From NCBI GenBank assembly GCA_937910265.1, contig CALEPD010000282.1, positions 1 to 6,035 on the forward strand: 6,035 bases of DNA. The letters run 5' to 3'. The notes beneath the pieces were generated by a model that was not told the origin of the DNA, did no database searches, and was given only the letters and a program-made list of their open reading frames with translations. The position numbers were made by a program, and so were the translations under genes. Positions 1-6,035 of this stretch are shown here, piece by piece. The stretch comes from an uncultured Bacteroidales bacterium. Its GTDB lineage: Bacteria; Bacteroidota; Bacteroidia; Bacteroidales; P3. Within the stretch, counting starts at the first letter, position 1. Each line of letters starts with the position of its first letter.

Positions 1-849
1 GGCGGCATAATTGTACCAGGCTGAAATGCCGCCATAGCTGTTGGCAGAGGCGGTGAAGGCGGTGCGACCCTGGTAGGTGGCGAGGGCGGAGTTCTCGACA
101 TAGAAGAACTGAGTGCTGACCTTGAGGGTGCCGTCGGCGGTCTCGCGGCTATGCACCCAGACGGCTGCGCCATTGGTGATCTGCTGTGAGGTGGCAAGGC
201 AATTGTCGGCTACAGAGAAGCCAATCTTATCCACGACATCCCATAACTTTGTATCCTCGGCAGTGTTGAGCACAACCTTGTAGCCCTTGATGGTGGCGCG
301 AGGGGTACGGGTCACGGTGTCGATGGACTGGATGCCGTGGAAGAAGGTGAGCTGGTCGCCTTCGTCGAAAGAATCGTTGTTGTCGAGAACTGCCTGCGAG
401 AACTGTCCGACAGTGGTGTTGGCGTCGATGGCGAGGGTACCCAGCCGGATGCTGCTTACAAGAATGTTGGAAGCGTTCTTGGCCATACTGATGCTCGGCA
501 GGGAGCCGCGTGTGATTTGATAGGGTGCGAGGATGGCACCGCCGTTGAGCTTGATGGTCTTGGTGATATAGACCTTGACTACGTCAATGTTTGCCTGGAT
601 GAAGGCGTTGAAGACCGACATCTGGGGCGGCAGGTTCTCGTAGCCGCGACGGAGCATAGAGTCGAACTGCTTGTAGATGGCGGCGAGGTTTCCCCACTGG
701 GTGCGGCGGTCCATCTGCCGTGCAGAACGGCGTGGAATGGCGGGCTTGACAGGAAGTTCGCTAACGATGGTTCCGCGCTTGGTCTGGCGATAGAGGAGCT
801 GGCCTACCTTGCCGCTGATTTTGGTGTTGACACCGAAGATTTTTGCCAT
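1..849 (-). CDS. DUF6266-like hypothetical protein (3' end beyond window)
   Basis: The minus strand is open from an ATG at 849 to the left edge: 283 codons with no stop, so the C-terminus is missing. The protein begins MAKIFGVNTKISGKVGQLLY and continues with a basic stretch (R39-R49) and a W-G-N-L-A-A-I-Y segment (residues 52-59). The opening S-G-K-V-G, the following arginine/glutamine-rich helix and the F-x-x-F-I-x-x-N motif (residues 80-87) resemble the DUF6266 proteins that are widespread in Bacteroidota; this is recognition from memory, not a search. Their function is unknown. The remainder looks beta-rich, with a segment around 229-250 (V-H-S-R-E-T-A-D-G-T-L-K-V-S-T-Q) like the tail of such proteins. 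No signal peptide or membrane helix is visible. AAAGGA lies 8 nt upstream of the ATG and could be a ribosome-binding site. The gene is much richer in GC than everything to its right, which suggests it belongs to the older host backbone or to a different source. Confidence 0.8.
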   Translation of the reverse strand, partial: MAKIFGVNTKISGKVGQLLYRQTKRGTIVSELPVKPAIPRRSARQMDRRTQWGNLAAIYKQFDSMLRRGYENLPPQMSVFNAFIQANIDVVKVYITKTIKLNGGAILAPYQITRGSLPSISMAKNASNILVSSIRLGTLAIDANTTVGQFSQAVLDNNDSFDEGDQLTFFHGIQSIDTVTRTPRATIKGYKVVLNTAEDTKLWDVVDKIGFSVADNCLATSQQITNGAAVWVHSRETADGTLKVSTQFFYVENSALATYQGRTAFTASANSYGGISAWYNYAA

Positions 850-945
850 AATGTTTTTCCTTTCTGTTTTAATGTTGAACTTTTGTGGGCTGTCTTCTCG
901 GCGTGTTCCATATGTGCACCTATGGAATTGCTTTGAAAGACGGGG

Positions 946-953
946 CAAAAGTA
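946..953 (-). promoter_or_regulatory. Bacteroidota -7 promoter box for the DUF6266-like gene
   Basis: On the minus strand this reads TACTTTTG, an exact match to the TAnnTTTG -7 element of Bacteroidota promoters. A CTTG that could act as the -33 element lies at 970-973, with a 16-bp spacer, shorter than usual. Transcription would start near 939 and give a leader of about 90 nt before the ATG at 849. The match is by eye; the -33 element is weak. Confidence 0.5.
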
Positions 954-1102
954 CAGAGGTAGGGAAAAACAAGGTATGGATTTGTCCTTTTTCTGGACTG
1001 TTTTGATACTGATAAGGGACTGCTTCGGTACTGTTTCGGATGGTGGAAATTGAGGGCAAAACAACCGCTAGATAGGTTGATTATAGCAAAATGAAAACAT
1101 AG

Positions 1103-1175
1103 ATACATAAGCAATAGACCTCAGCATACATTTATGTATAATAAATTTTGAGGTTTTTTCTCAAATTATGTATAA
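1103..1175. repeat. Cluster of TTATGTAT motifs, possible operator
   Basis: The 10-mer TTATGTATAA occurs at 1132-1141 and again at 1166-1175, 34 bp apart. Its 8-bp core also occurs inverted (ATACATAA) at 1103-1110. The middle copy is half of a palindrome, ATACAT-TT-ATGTAT (1126-1139), which is enclosed by CCTCA (1119-1123) and TGAGG (1149-1153) followed by six T. The cluster sits just upstream of the -7 box of the RloAB-type operon, so it could bind a regulator; the CCTCA/TGAGG hairpin with its T run could alternatively terminate read-through. The region is AT-rich, so chance is not excluded. Confidence 0.35.
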
Positions 1176-1192
1176 GATTAAAAAACAATTCG

Positions 1193-1200
1193 TATATTTG
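1193..1200 (+). promoter_or_regulatory. Bacteroidota -7 promoter box for the RloAB/AbiL operon
   Basis: TATATTTG matches TAnnTTTG exactly and lies 38 bp before the ATG at 1239, giving a predicted start near 1207 and a leader of about 30 nt. No clear TTTG is present at -33; the nearest resemblance is TATG at 1167-1170, itself inside the second TTATGTATAA repeat. A weak -33 box overlapping a repeat would be consistent with regulated expression, which is inference. Confidence 0.5.
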
Positions 1201-1238
1201 CATTATAAATTATTATGCTAATTTCAATGTAAAATATT

Positions 1239-2492
1239 ATGATACTTGAATTTACAGTTGGAAATTACCGGTCGTTTTACGAGCCAAAGACCTTTTCTTT
1301 GCAAGCACAAGGGATAAAAGAAGTCCAAGATTCGTACCTGGCAAGTCATTCGAGAAAGAAATACTCGCTGACATCTGCCATCTACGGGGCAAATTCGAGT
1401 GGCAAAACCAATCTCATCCGTGCCATTGACACTATGACAGGATGCGTCATTGACTCCGTGCAGCTCAATGACGGGGACAAATTATATTACGACCCATTCT
1501 TGCTGCACGAAAAATCAGAGAAAGAACCAACCTTGTTCGAGATTGTTTTTACACACAGCAACAAGCAATACCGATATGGATTCGAGTACACGCAATACAA
1601 GATTGAAAAAGAGTGGCTATTCTCAGGTAGTGGGAAAAAAGAAGTGGCCTTGTTTGTGAGGAATGACGAAGGAATTGGCTTTGATGATAACTTCAGTGAG
1701 GGTGATGTAAAGATAGAAAACATAAATGACAATCGTCTGTTTCTTTCGCTATGTGCTCAGTTGGGCGGTCCTATATCAAAGTCGGTAATGTCGTGGTTTC
1801 AGTCAGACTGCAATGTTGTTTCGGGCATAAACAATGAAAATTACCGTGCATTTACCAAGACAAGCTTCCTTGAAAGGACGGAAGAGAGTCACCGCGCGTT
1901 GCAACTTTTCAAAAAGTTACAATTGGGGTTCAATGACCTGACTGCAAGAAAAAAAGAAGAAGAGTCGCATATACCCGAAAGACTGTCACCACAGGCAAGA
2001 GAACGCAGGTTGTTAAGGTCAATAATAATAGAATCCACCCATAATGTTTATGGGGAATCAGGGCTTGTCTGTGACGAGAGAGTTTTCCCCTTTGAGGAAA
2101 GGGAGTCCGACGGTACGAGGAAACTTTTTGATATGTCTGGGCCAATATTTGACACACTCCAAAGGGGGTCTGTTTTGTTTGTCGATGAGTTAGATGCCAA
2201 GATGCACCCACTGATTTCACAACAGTTGATTATGTTATTTAACAATCCAAAGCATAATCCGAACAAAGCGCAACTGATCTTCACTACACACGATACAAAT
2301 CTGCTTTCGTCGCATCTTCTCAGACGTGACCAAATATGGTTCACAGAAAAAGACAGTCAGGAACAGACAGACCTGTACAGCATGATGGACATACAATTTG
2401 CAGACGGCACGAAACCCCGGAATGACAGCAACTACGAGAAGAACTACATTGCCGGTCGCTATGGGGCCATACCCTATATCATTAACGATTAA
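1239..2492 (+). CDS. rloA: AAA15/OLD-type ATPase, RloA/AbiLi-like defence component
   Basis: This 417-residue protein is a soluble ABC/SMC-type ATPase of the AAA15 (OLD-like) group, the ATPase partner in RloAB/AbiL abortive-infection systems. The N-terminus (MILEFTVGNYRSF) is the usual first strand of the family. Walker A is GANSSGKT at residues 50-57, the signature-like E-S-D-G-T-R-K is at 289-295, Walker B is SVLFVDELD at 311-319 with acidic pair D316-E317, and the H-loop is FTTHD at 348-352. The insert between about 65 and 285 is variable, as is normal for these proteins. The C-terminus has the family-typical Y-x-x-G-R-Y-G-A-I-P ending (403-412). All catalytic motifs are intact, so the protein should hydrolyse ATP. 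By analogy with PARIS AriA it would sense infection and control the downstream effector; this role is inferred. No Shine-Dalgarno is visible, as is common in this phylum. The partner gene starts 11 nt after the stop. Confidence 0.9.
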   Translation: MILEFTVGNYRSFYEPKTFSLQAQGIKEVQDSYLASHSRKKYSLTSAIYGANSSGKTNLIRAIDTMTGCVIDSVQLNDGDKLYYDPFLLHEKSEKEPTLFEIVFTHSNKQYRYGFEYTQYKIEKEWLFSGSGKKEVALFVRNDEGIGFDDNFSEGDVKIENINDNRLFLSLCAQLGGPISKSVMSWFQSDCNVVSGINNENYRAFTKTSFLERTEESHRALQLFKKLQLGFNDLTARKKEEESHIPERLSPQARERRLLRSIIIESTHNVYGESGLVCDERVFPFEERESDGTRKLFDMSGPIFDTLQRGSVLFVDELDAKMHPLISQQLIMLFNNPKHNPNKAQLIFTTHDTNLLSSHLLRRDQIWFTEKDSQEQTDLYSMMDIQFADGTKPRNDSNYEKNYIAGRYGAIPYIIND

Positions 2493-2503
2493 AAAGCCAT
2501 TGT

Positions 2504-3223
2504 ATGAGTGCCAAAAGAATAACCATTGATTCAAAATTACTGCGGCAATATTCTTCGAGGAGCAAAAAACGCGCTCCGAAGAAGATAAGATACCGCATAT
2601 TGATAGTATGTGAGGGAATAGCCACGGAGCCCAATTATTTCAGGTCGATTGAAAGGAAGTACGGGGCAGGGTTGGTTTATGAATTGACCATTCAGGGTGA
2701 AGGAGCAAACACAGTCCAAGTGGTTGACAAGGCCATTGAACTACAAGCCAAAGCATCTCCCAAATATGACAGTGTGTGGGCAGTGTTTGACAAAGACAGT
2801 TTTACCGACAATTCGTTCAATGCTGCCATACGCAAGGCGAAAAGCAATGGTATTGAGTGTGCCTGGAGTAACGAGGCTTTCGAATTGTGGTATTTGTACC
2901 ATTTCTACAACAGGGTGACAGCAATGTCGCGAACAGAATACAAAAAGAGCATATCGGATGCAGTAAACAGGTCTGAGCACTATAGAGAGCGAAAACCATA
3001 CCAATATGAGAAGAATGCCACAGACACATTGGATATCTTGCAGAAATACGGTTCGCAGGACAATGCCATCAAATGGGCAGAGGCGCAAAGCCTGACCTTC
3101 ACAGACACTAAATTTGCCAAACATAATCCTTGCACAATGGTATTCAAGCTTGTCCGACAGTTGATTGGAGAAGATGAAGCTTTCAACAAACTAGTCAAAG
3201 AAAAGATAGAATCAGCGAAATAG
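2504..3223 (+). CDS. rloB: RloB/AbiLii-family TOPRIM-like protein, putative nuclease effector
   Basis: This 239-residue protein matches the RloB family (AbiLii of lactococcal AbiL). After a basic tail (K22-K27), residues 30-46 carry a strand and the motif CEGIATEPNYF, with E37 and E42 candidate metal ligands. V-F-D-K-D-S-F at 94-100 supplies D96 and D98, the acidic pair expected in a TOPRIM-like fold. S-N-E-A-F-E-L-W at 122-129 is the other strongly family-typical motif, and N-P-C-T-M-V-F at 208-214 lies near the end. The key residues are intact and the length is normal for the family. It sits 11 nt downstream of the ATPase gene and is surely co-transcribed with it, so the two should act together. 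The TOPRIM-like fold suggests a nuclease effector that halts growth on infection; in PARIS the analogous TOPRIM protein cuts host tRNA, but the RloB target is not shown by this sequence. The start has no Shine-Dalgarno. Confidence 0.9.
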   Translation: MSAKRITIDSKLLRQYSSRSKKRAPKKIRYRILIVCEGIATEPNYFRSIERKYGAGLVYELTIQGEGANTVQVVDKAIELQAKASPKYDSVWAVFDKDSFTDNSFNAAIRKAKSNGIECAWSNEAFELWYLYHFYNRVTAMSRTEYKKSISDAVNRSEHYRERKPYQYEKNATDTLDILQKYGSQDNAIKWAEAQSLTFTDTKFAKHNPCTMVFKLVRQLIGEDEAFNKLVKEKIESAK

Positions 3224-3244
3224 TCACCAATAATGAATATATCT

Positions 3245-3275
3245 GAAGAAGATGCCTTTGTTAGGCATCTTCTTC
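3245..3275 (+). terminator. Perfect 13-bp hairpin after the RloAB/AbiL operon
   Basis: GAAGAAGATGCCT (3245-3257) and its exact reverse complement (3263-3275) flank a TTGTT loop, beginning 22 nt after the rloB stop codon. Its position makes it the likely end of the operon transcript. The following bases (TATTGAG) hold only a short T run, so termination may be weak, or the hairpin may mainly protect the RNA 3' end. A second small hairpin, CCATAT-GACT-ATATGG, lies at 3285-3300 ahead of a T-rich stretch. Confidence 0.65.
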
Positions 3276-3614
3276 TATTGAGTACCATATGACTATATGG
3301 AAATTTATATTATTTTTACTAATCATCCGAGGTCATTCTGACGAAAATGGGTGTCTGGTATATTGCAATCACAGGCAGACATACCAATACCATCGGAAAC
3401 CAGTTCGTGGGCAATAGGTCTGTAAATCCACGTAGTTGACTCCCGAGGCCGGAAGGTCTCGCCCTTGATGTTTTTTGCGTGGGGTGAAAAAAAGAAAAAG
3501 GGGTGTCAGCGTGTGGGGCTGGTGCCCTTGGGTAGTTCACTTCCACATGTTTAACATGGGGCTTTGATGCTTCAATGTTACTGAGAGCTAAATGCACACA
3601 TTCAAATTTGATAA
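3276..3614. other. Gap between convergent genes, with possible decayed coding fragment
   Basis: No intact gene is supported in this gap between the rloB and NACHT-gene 3' ends. From about 3320 to 3560 it is richer in GC than the NACHT gene to its right. On the minus strand, one frame from 3505 to 3323 reads like protein over its final 50 codons, including K-G-E-T-F-R-P-R-E-S and I-Y-R-P-I-A-H-E-L, but has no suitable start. A different frame is open upstream of a run of seven A and five A (3487-3499, plus strand), a place where a frameshift could have joined or broken them. A near-palindrome, CATGTT-T-AACATG, sits at 3546-3558, and TCAAATTTGA at 3602-3611 borders the NACHT stop codon. The origin of the fragment was not recognised. 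Confidence 0.4.
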
Positions 3615-5990
3615 TTAATATGCATCCAACGGCTCCAGATACGCACTAATACTAGAATTGCTATTATTCTTATGAAACAGGTCGTTTAATTGAGATTCTT
3701 CTATTATTCCAGGCATAGTAAAAACGGCTTTTGTATTTATCAAGTCAATTTTGCCATCAACGCTACAGCCCTTGATACATATCCTAGCATTTTTACTTTC
3801 TATGCTAAGCTGTCTTATATCACAGCCATCAAGTGTCAATTGAAGGTTCTTTTTGCAAACAATTTTTATGTTGTGTATTATGCAATTCTTAAAAAAGATA
3901 GCGGAATCCTTTTCAGACGAAAAAACAGACTCATTAAACTGGCACAATTTGAAGTCGAGATTCCCCCTGTATTCGACAAGGTCAGACTTCTTAATATAAC
4001 ATTGTAAAAATGAGGTTTCCAAGAAGGATGTATTGTTCATTGGCGTATCCTGAAATTTACATTGGATAAAATTAACATCATTTAATGACGAATAATTCCA
4101 GTTAAAACCTTTTAAGTTAATCCTTCTAAACTCAACATTCTTTACTTTAATTCCTCTGAAATATCGGCGAAGTATTGAAGACAAATCCTTGTCTACTATT
4201 TTCACAATAGAATAGTAGTGAGAAATGTTTTTGAAATAATGGCCCAACCCTTTTTGTTTATAACTATTATTAAATCGAATAAAAATGACTGACAATAAAA
4301 TATCTATTTTCAGTTTGTTATAATCCAAACAAAAAGATTTGTCTTTCCGGAAGTTAATAATATGATTATTATCTATCAAGTTTTTTATCAAAGCAATAAG
4401 AGTGTCTCCGTCATCAGAATTCGTAAAACTATCAAGAATAAAATCAATGGTTACGGGATGAAGAGGAACTCCATCATAATCCATTATAAAACTCTTAAAA
4501 CACTCAATAAACTTCGTAGTTTCTTCTGAGAAATAAATTTTTGCCAACCCACGTAAATCTTTGCATATTTTATCTGCACATAAGAAAAATAAGATATTGT
4601 TATCTTTAAATCTCCATCTAGACACGGATTCTTCATATTCAAAAAAATAGCAGTTTAGATACTGTATTCTAGTCTGTTTAAATATCTTTATATTAAGATT
4701 TTTCTTTATACTTTTATCGACAACATCTTGTTTGGCTGAATAGATTCGTTCGTTGGGGTCTAAAACGAACGAATCCTCATCATTCTCATTGATTACAATG
4801 TCGTTATTTGACTGCCTTAGAATTTCTATTGCAAGATCATACACAAAATTCTTATATTCACTTAATTCAAATTGTATAAATTTATTAGCCTTTTTCTCTC
4901 TTGAGAATTTCCCTTTAATCGTTTTTTGCACAAAATCATTGAAAAGGACGTACCACCCACTATTTTTTTCTATTTTGTAAGGAGACTCGGGTTCTGCCAT
5001 CATTGCCATCATTAACGGATTATAGCAAGATGACTTTAAATACTTGTTTGCCCTATTGACATCATCAATAGTAACACAAACACGTTGGTTCAGTTCTTTT
5101 GCACGCGACTCATATAGGGATAACCATTGATTGACCTGTCTTTTATCGAAATATGATAGTGTCACATAACTAATTTCACCGAGAAACGTATCCACAAGTT
5201 CGAGTAACTCAGAGAGCTCTATTCCCGTGGGTTTTCTCATGTTAATTACAAATCTTAAATCAGGATAGTCCGTGGTTAGTCTCTCGATCTCTTCTAACTC
5301 ATTCTGGTTAGAGATGAAATAGCTTTCACATGAATCTAAAAAAACATATAGTTTTTTATACCTGTTAATCAAATAATCAATAGCGGGTCTTGTGAAAACC
5401 TGATTGATTCTTGCGGGTAGCCTATGTGCTTGGATATAAATAGGGAAGCCGTCCTTAATTTTTGACAAAAGGTATTTTGAAATAAAAGTTTTCCCGCTTC
5501 CATAAGGTCCCATGATAAGCAATATTTTCTGCTCATTCATGATTTTCTTGCAGGTGTCTTCAATGTTTACTGTATTAATAGAGGCAAGTTTGCTTTCTCC
5601 ATTTATTAATCTATACACTTTATAGTTTGGCTCAATAAATAGATCCTCAACACAAAAAGAAGAATTAGGATACATCCTAAAGAAGTCATTCTCATTATTA
5701 ATGCGTGTCCGCTCATCCAAATCCAATAAGGGCGATACATTATGGTCTTTTTTAATAGCATCTATCTGTAAGGCAACAAATTGCAAGTGAAGCGTTGGAT
5801 CTTTCAGCAATTTTTCCGCAATCGCATTTTTTATATCCCTGTGGGTGCTGAGAAGATTCCAACATTCGGAAATATCTAAGGTATTCCAATTATTTGGCAA
5901 AATGTCTTTATGACCAGATTCCTCAACTGCACGCATAAAAACTCTCTTCAAATGTTTTGCATTTAAGAATTTGGATATTTCTGTAAACAT
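3615..5990 (-). CDS. NACHT/STAND NTPase with C-terminal pentapeptide beta-helix, NLR-like defence protein
   Basis: This 791-residue, AT-rich gene encodes a protein with NLR-like architecture. Residues 1-110 form an unrecognised, mostly helical N-terminus, the usual place for an effector. E-D-L-F-I-E-P (115-121) leads into the NTPase: Walker A GPYGSGKT at 161-168, Walker B Y-V-F-L-D-S-C-E at 215-222, a sensor-like R-F-V-I-N-M-R at 246-252, and the STAND N-P-L motif at 324-326. A winged-helix/helical region follows, with R-W-R-F-K-D-N-N at 458-465 near its end. From 621 to 671 hydrophobic residues recur every fifth position (eleven in a row), a pentapeptide-repeat beta-helix, and degenerate repeats follow to about 755. 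Related bacterial NACHT proteins defend against phage by sensing a ligand through the C-terminus; that function is inferred here. No membrane segment is evident. The ATG at 5990 is chosen because a TAG lies in frame 18 bases before it; AGGGG directly abuts the ATG, too close to serve as a normal Shine-Dalgarno. Confidence 0.85.
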   Translation of the reverse strand: MFTEISKFLNAKHLKRVFMRAVEESGHKDILPNNWNTLDISECWNLLSTHRDIKNAIAEKLLKDPTLHLQFVALQIDAIKKDHNVSPLLDLDERTRINNENDFFRMYPNSSFCVEDLFIEPNYKVYRLINGESKLASINTVNIEDTCKKIMNEQKILLIMGPYGSGKTFISKYLLSKIKDGFPIYIQAHRLPARINQVFTRPAIDYLINRYKKLYVFLDSCESYFISNQNELEEIERLTTDYPDLRFVINMRKPTGIELSELLELVDTFLGEISYVTLSYFDKRQVNQWLSLYESRAKELNQRVCVTIDDVNRANKYLKSSCYNPLMMAMMAEPESPYKIEKNSGWYVLFNDFVQKTIKGKFSREKKANKFIQFELSEYKNFVYDLAIEILRQSNNDIVINENDEDSFVLDPNERIYSAKQDVVDKSIKKNLNIKIFKQTRIQYLNCYFFEYEESVSRWRFKDNNILFFLCADKICKDLRGLAKIYFSEETTKFIECFKSFIMDYDGVPLHPVTIDFILDSFTNSDDGDTLIALIKNLIDNNHIINFRKDKSFCLDYNKLKIDILLSVIFIRFNNSYKQKGLGHYFKNISHYYSIVKIVDKDLSSILRRYFRGIKVKNVEFRRINLKGFNWNYSSLNDVNFIQCKFQDTPMNNTSFLETSFLQCYIKKSDLVEYRGNLDFKLCQFNESVFSSEKDSAIFFKNCIIHNIKIVCKKNLQLTLDGCDIRQLSIESKNARICIKGCSVDGKIDLINTKAVFTMPGIIEESQLNDLFHKNNSNSSISAYLEPLDAY

Positions 5991-6022
5991 CCCCTTTTTA
6001 GGACAGTTCTAAATTGGACTTG

Positions 6023-6030
6023 CAAAATTA
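6023..6030 (-). promoter_or_regulatory. Bacteroidota -7 promoter box for the NACHT gene
   Basis: On the minus strand this reads TAATTTTG, an exact TAnnTTTG match, placed 33 bp before the ATG at 5990 and predicting a leader of about 25 nt. The -33 element would lie past the right edge. The NACHT gene therefore probably has its own promoter rather than being the tail of a longer operon. Confidence 0.5.
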
Positions 6031-6035
6031 CATAA

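Larger units (their letters stand above)
850..1238. other. Divergent intergenic region
   Basis: These 389 bases separate the minus-strand DUF6266-like gene from the plus-strand defence operon. They hold the promoter box of each gene and the TTATGTAT motif cluster, listed separately. Short open frames here overlap one another on both strands and show no recognisable protein or start signal. GC content falls sharply from left to right, with an AT-rich stretch from about 1080 to 1240. No tRNA or integration repeat was seen. Confidence 0.7.

Noticed and set aside
337..936. 199-codon open frame on the plus strand
   Set aside because: It lies almost entirely antisense to the GC-rich DUF6266-like gene, whose protein-like sequence and start are better supported; GC-rich coding sequence often leaves long antisense frames.
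3319..3597. 92-codon minus-strand open frame as an intact gene
   Set aside because: There is no convincing start signal, its second half looks less protein-like than the neighbouring frame, and no family was recognised; it is treated as part of a possible remnant.
3224..3614. Retron-type ncRNA, toxin-antitoxin RNA or CRISPR between the convergent genes
   Set aside because: No reverse transcriptase, regular repeats or long structured RNA is visible; only a terminator-like hairpin and small palindromes were found.
3690..4007. 105-codon plus-strand open frame
   Set aside because: It is antisense to the beta-helix region of the NACHT gene and shows no recognisable domain.
5991..5995. AGGGG as Shine-Dalgarno for the NACHT gene
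   Set aside because: It directly touches the ATG, so the spacing is wrong for ribosome binding; the start is supported instead by the upstream in-frame stop and the promoter box.

Overview
The window most likely comes from a Bacteroidota (Bacteroidales) chromosome of the Bacteroides/Prevotella type. Three genes are preceded by a TAnnTTTG box, the -7 element typical of Bacteroidota promoters. Shine-Dalgarno sites are absent or badly placed at most starts, and the leftmost gene looks like a protein family that is common in this phylum. No tRNA, rRNA, transposase, integrase or CRISPR array is visible.

Layout. Bases 1-849 (minus strand) hold the first 283 codons of a GC-rich gene for a DUF6266-like protein that continues past the left edge. 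Bases 850-1238 are a divergent intergenic region with a promoter facing each way and a cluster of TTATGTAT motifs. Bases 1239-3223 (plus strand) are a tight two-gene operon: an AAA15/OLD-type ATPase of the RloA/AbiLi kind and a TOPRIM-like RloB/AbiLii protein. A perfect 13-bp hairpin follows the operon. Bases 3276-3614 are a gap between convergent genes; part of it is richer in GC than the genes on either side and may carry a decayed coding fragment. Bases 3615-5990 (minus strand) encode a 791-residue NACHT/STAND NTPase with an unassigned helical N-terminus and a C-terminal beta-helix made of pentapeptide repeats plus a more degenerate 19-20-residue repeat. Its promoter -7 box is near the right edge.

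Interpretation. The ATPase-RloB pair belongs to the AbiL/RloAB type of abortive-infection system, analogous in architecture to PARIS (ATPase plus TOPRIM effector). The NACHT protein has the build of a bacterial NLR-like anti-phage sensor. The right-hand two thirds of the window therefore reads as a small defence island with two separately promoted, convergent modules, set next to a compositionally different host gene. The least described parts are the N-terminal putative effector and the beta-helical putative sensor of the NACHT protein.
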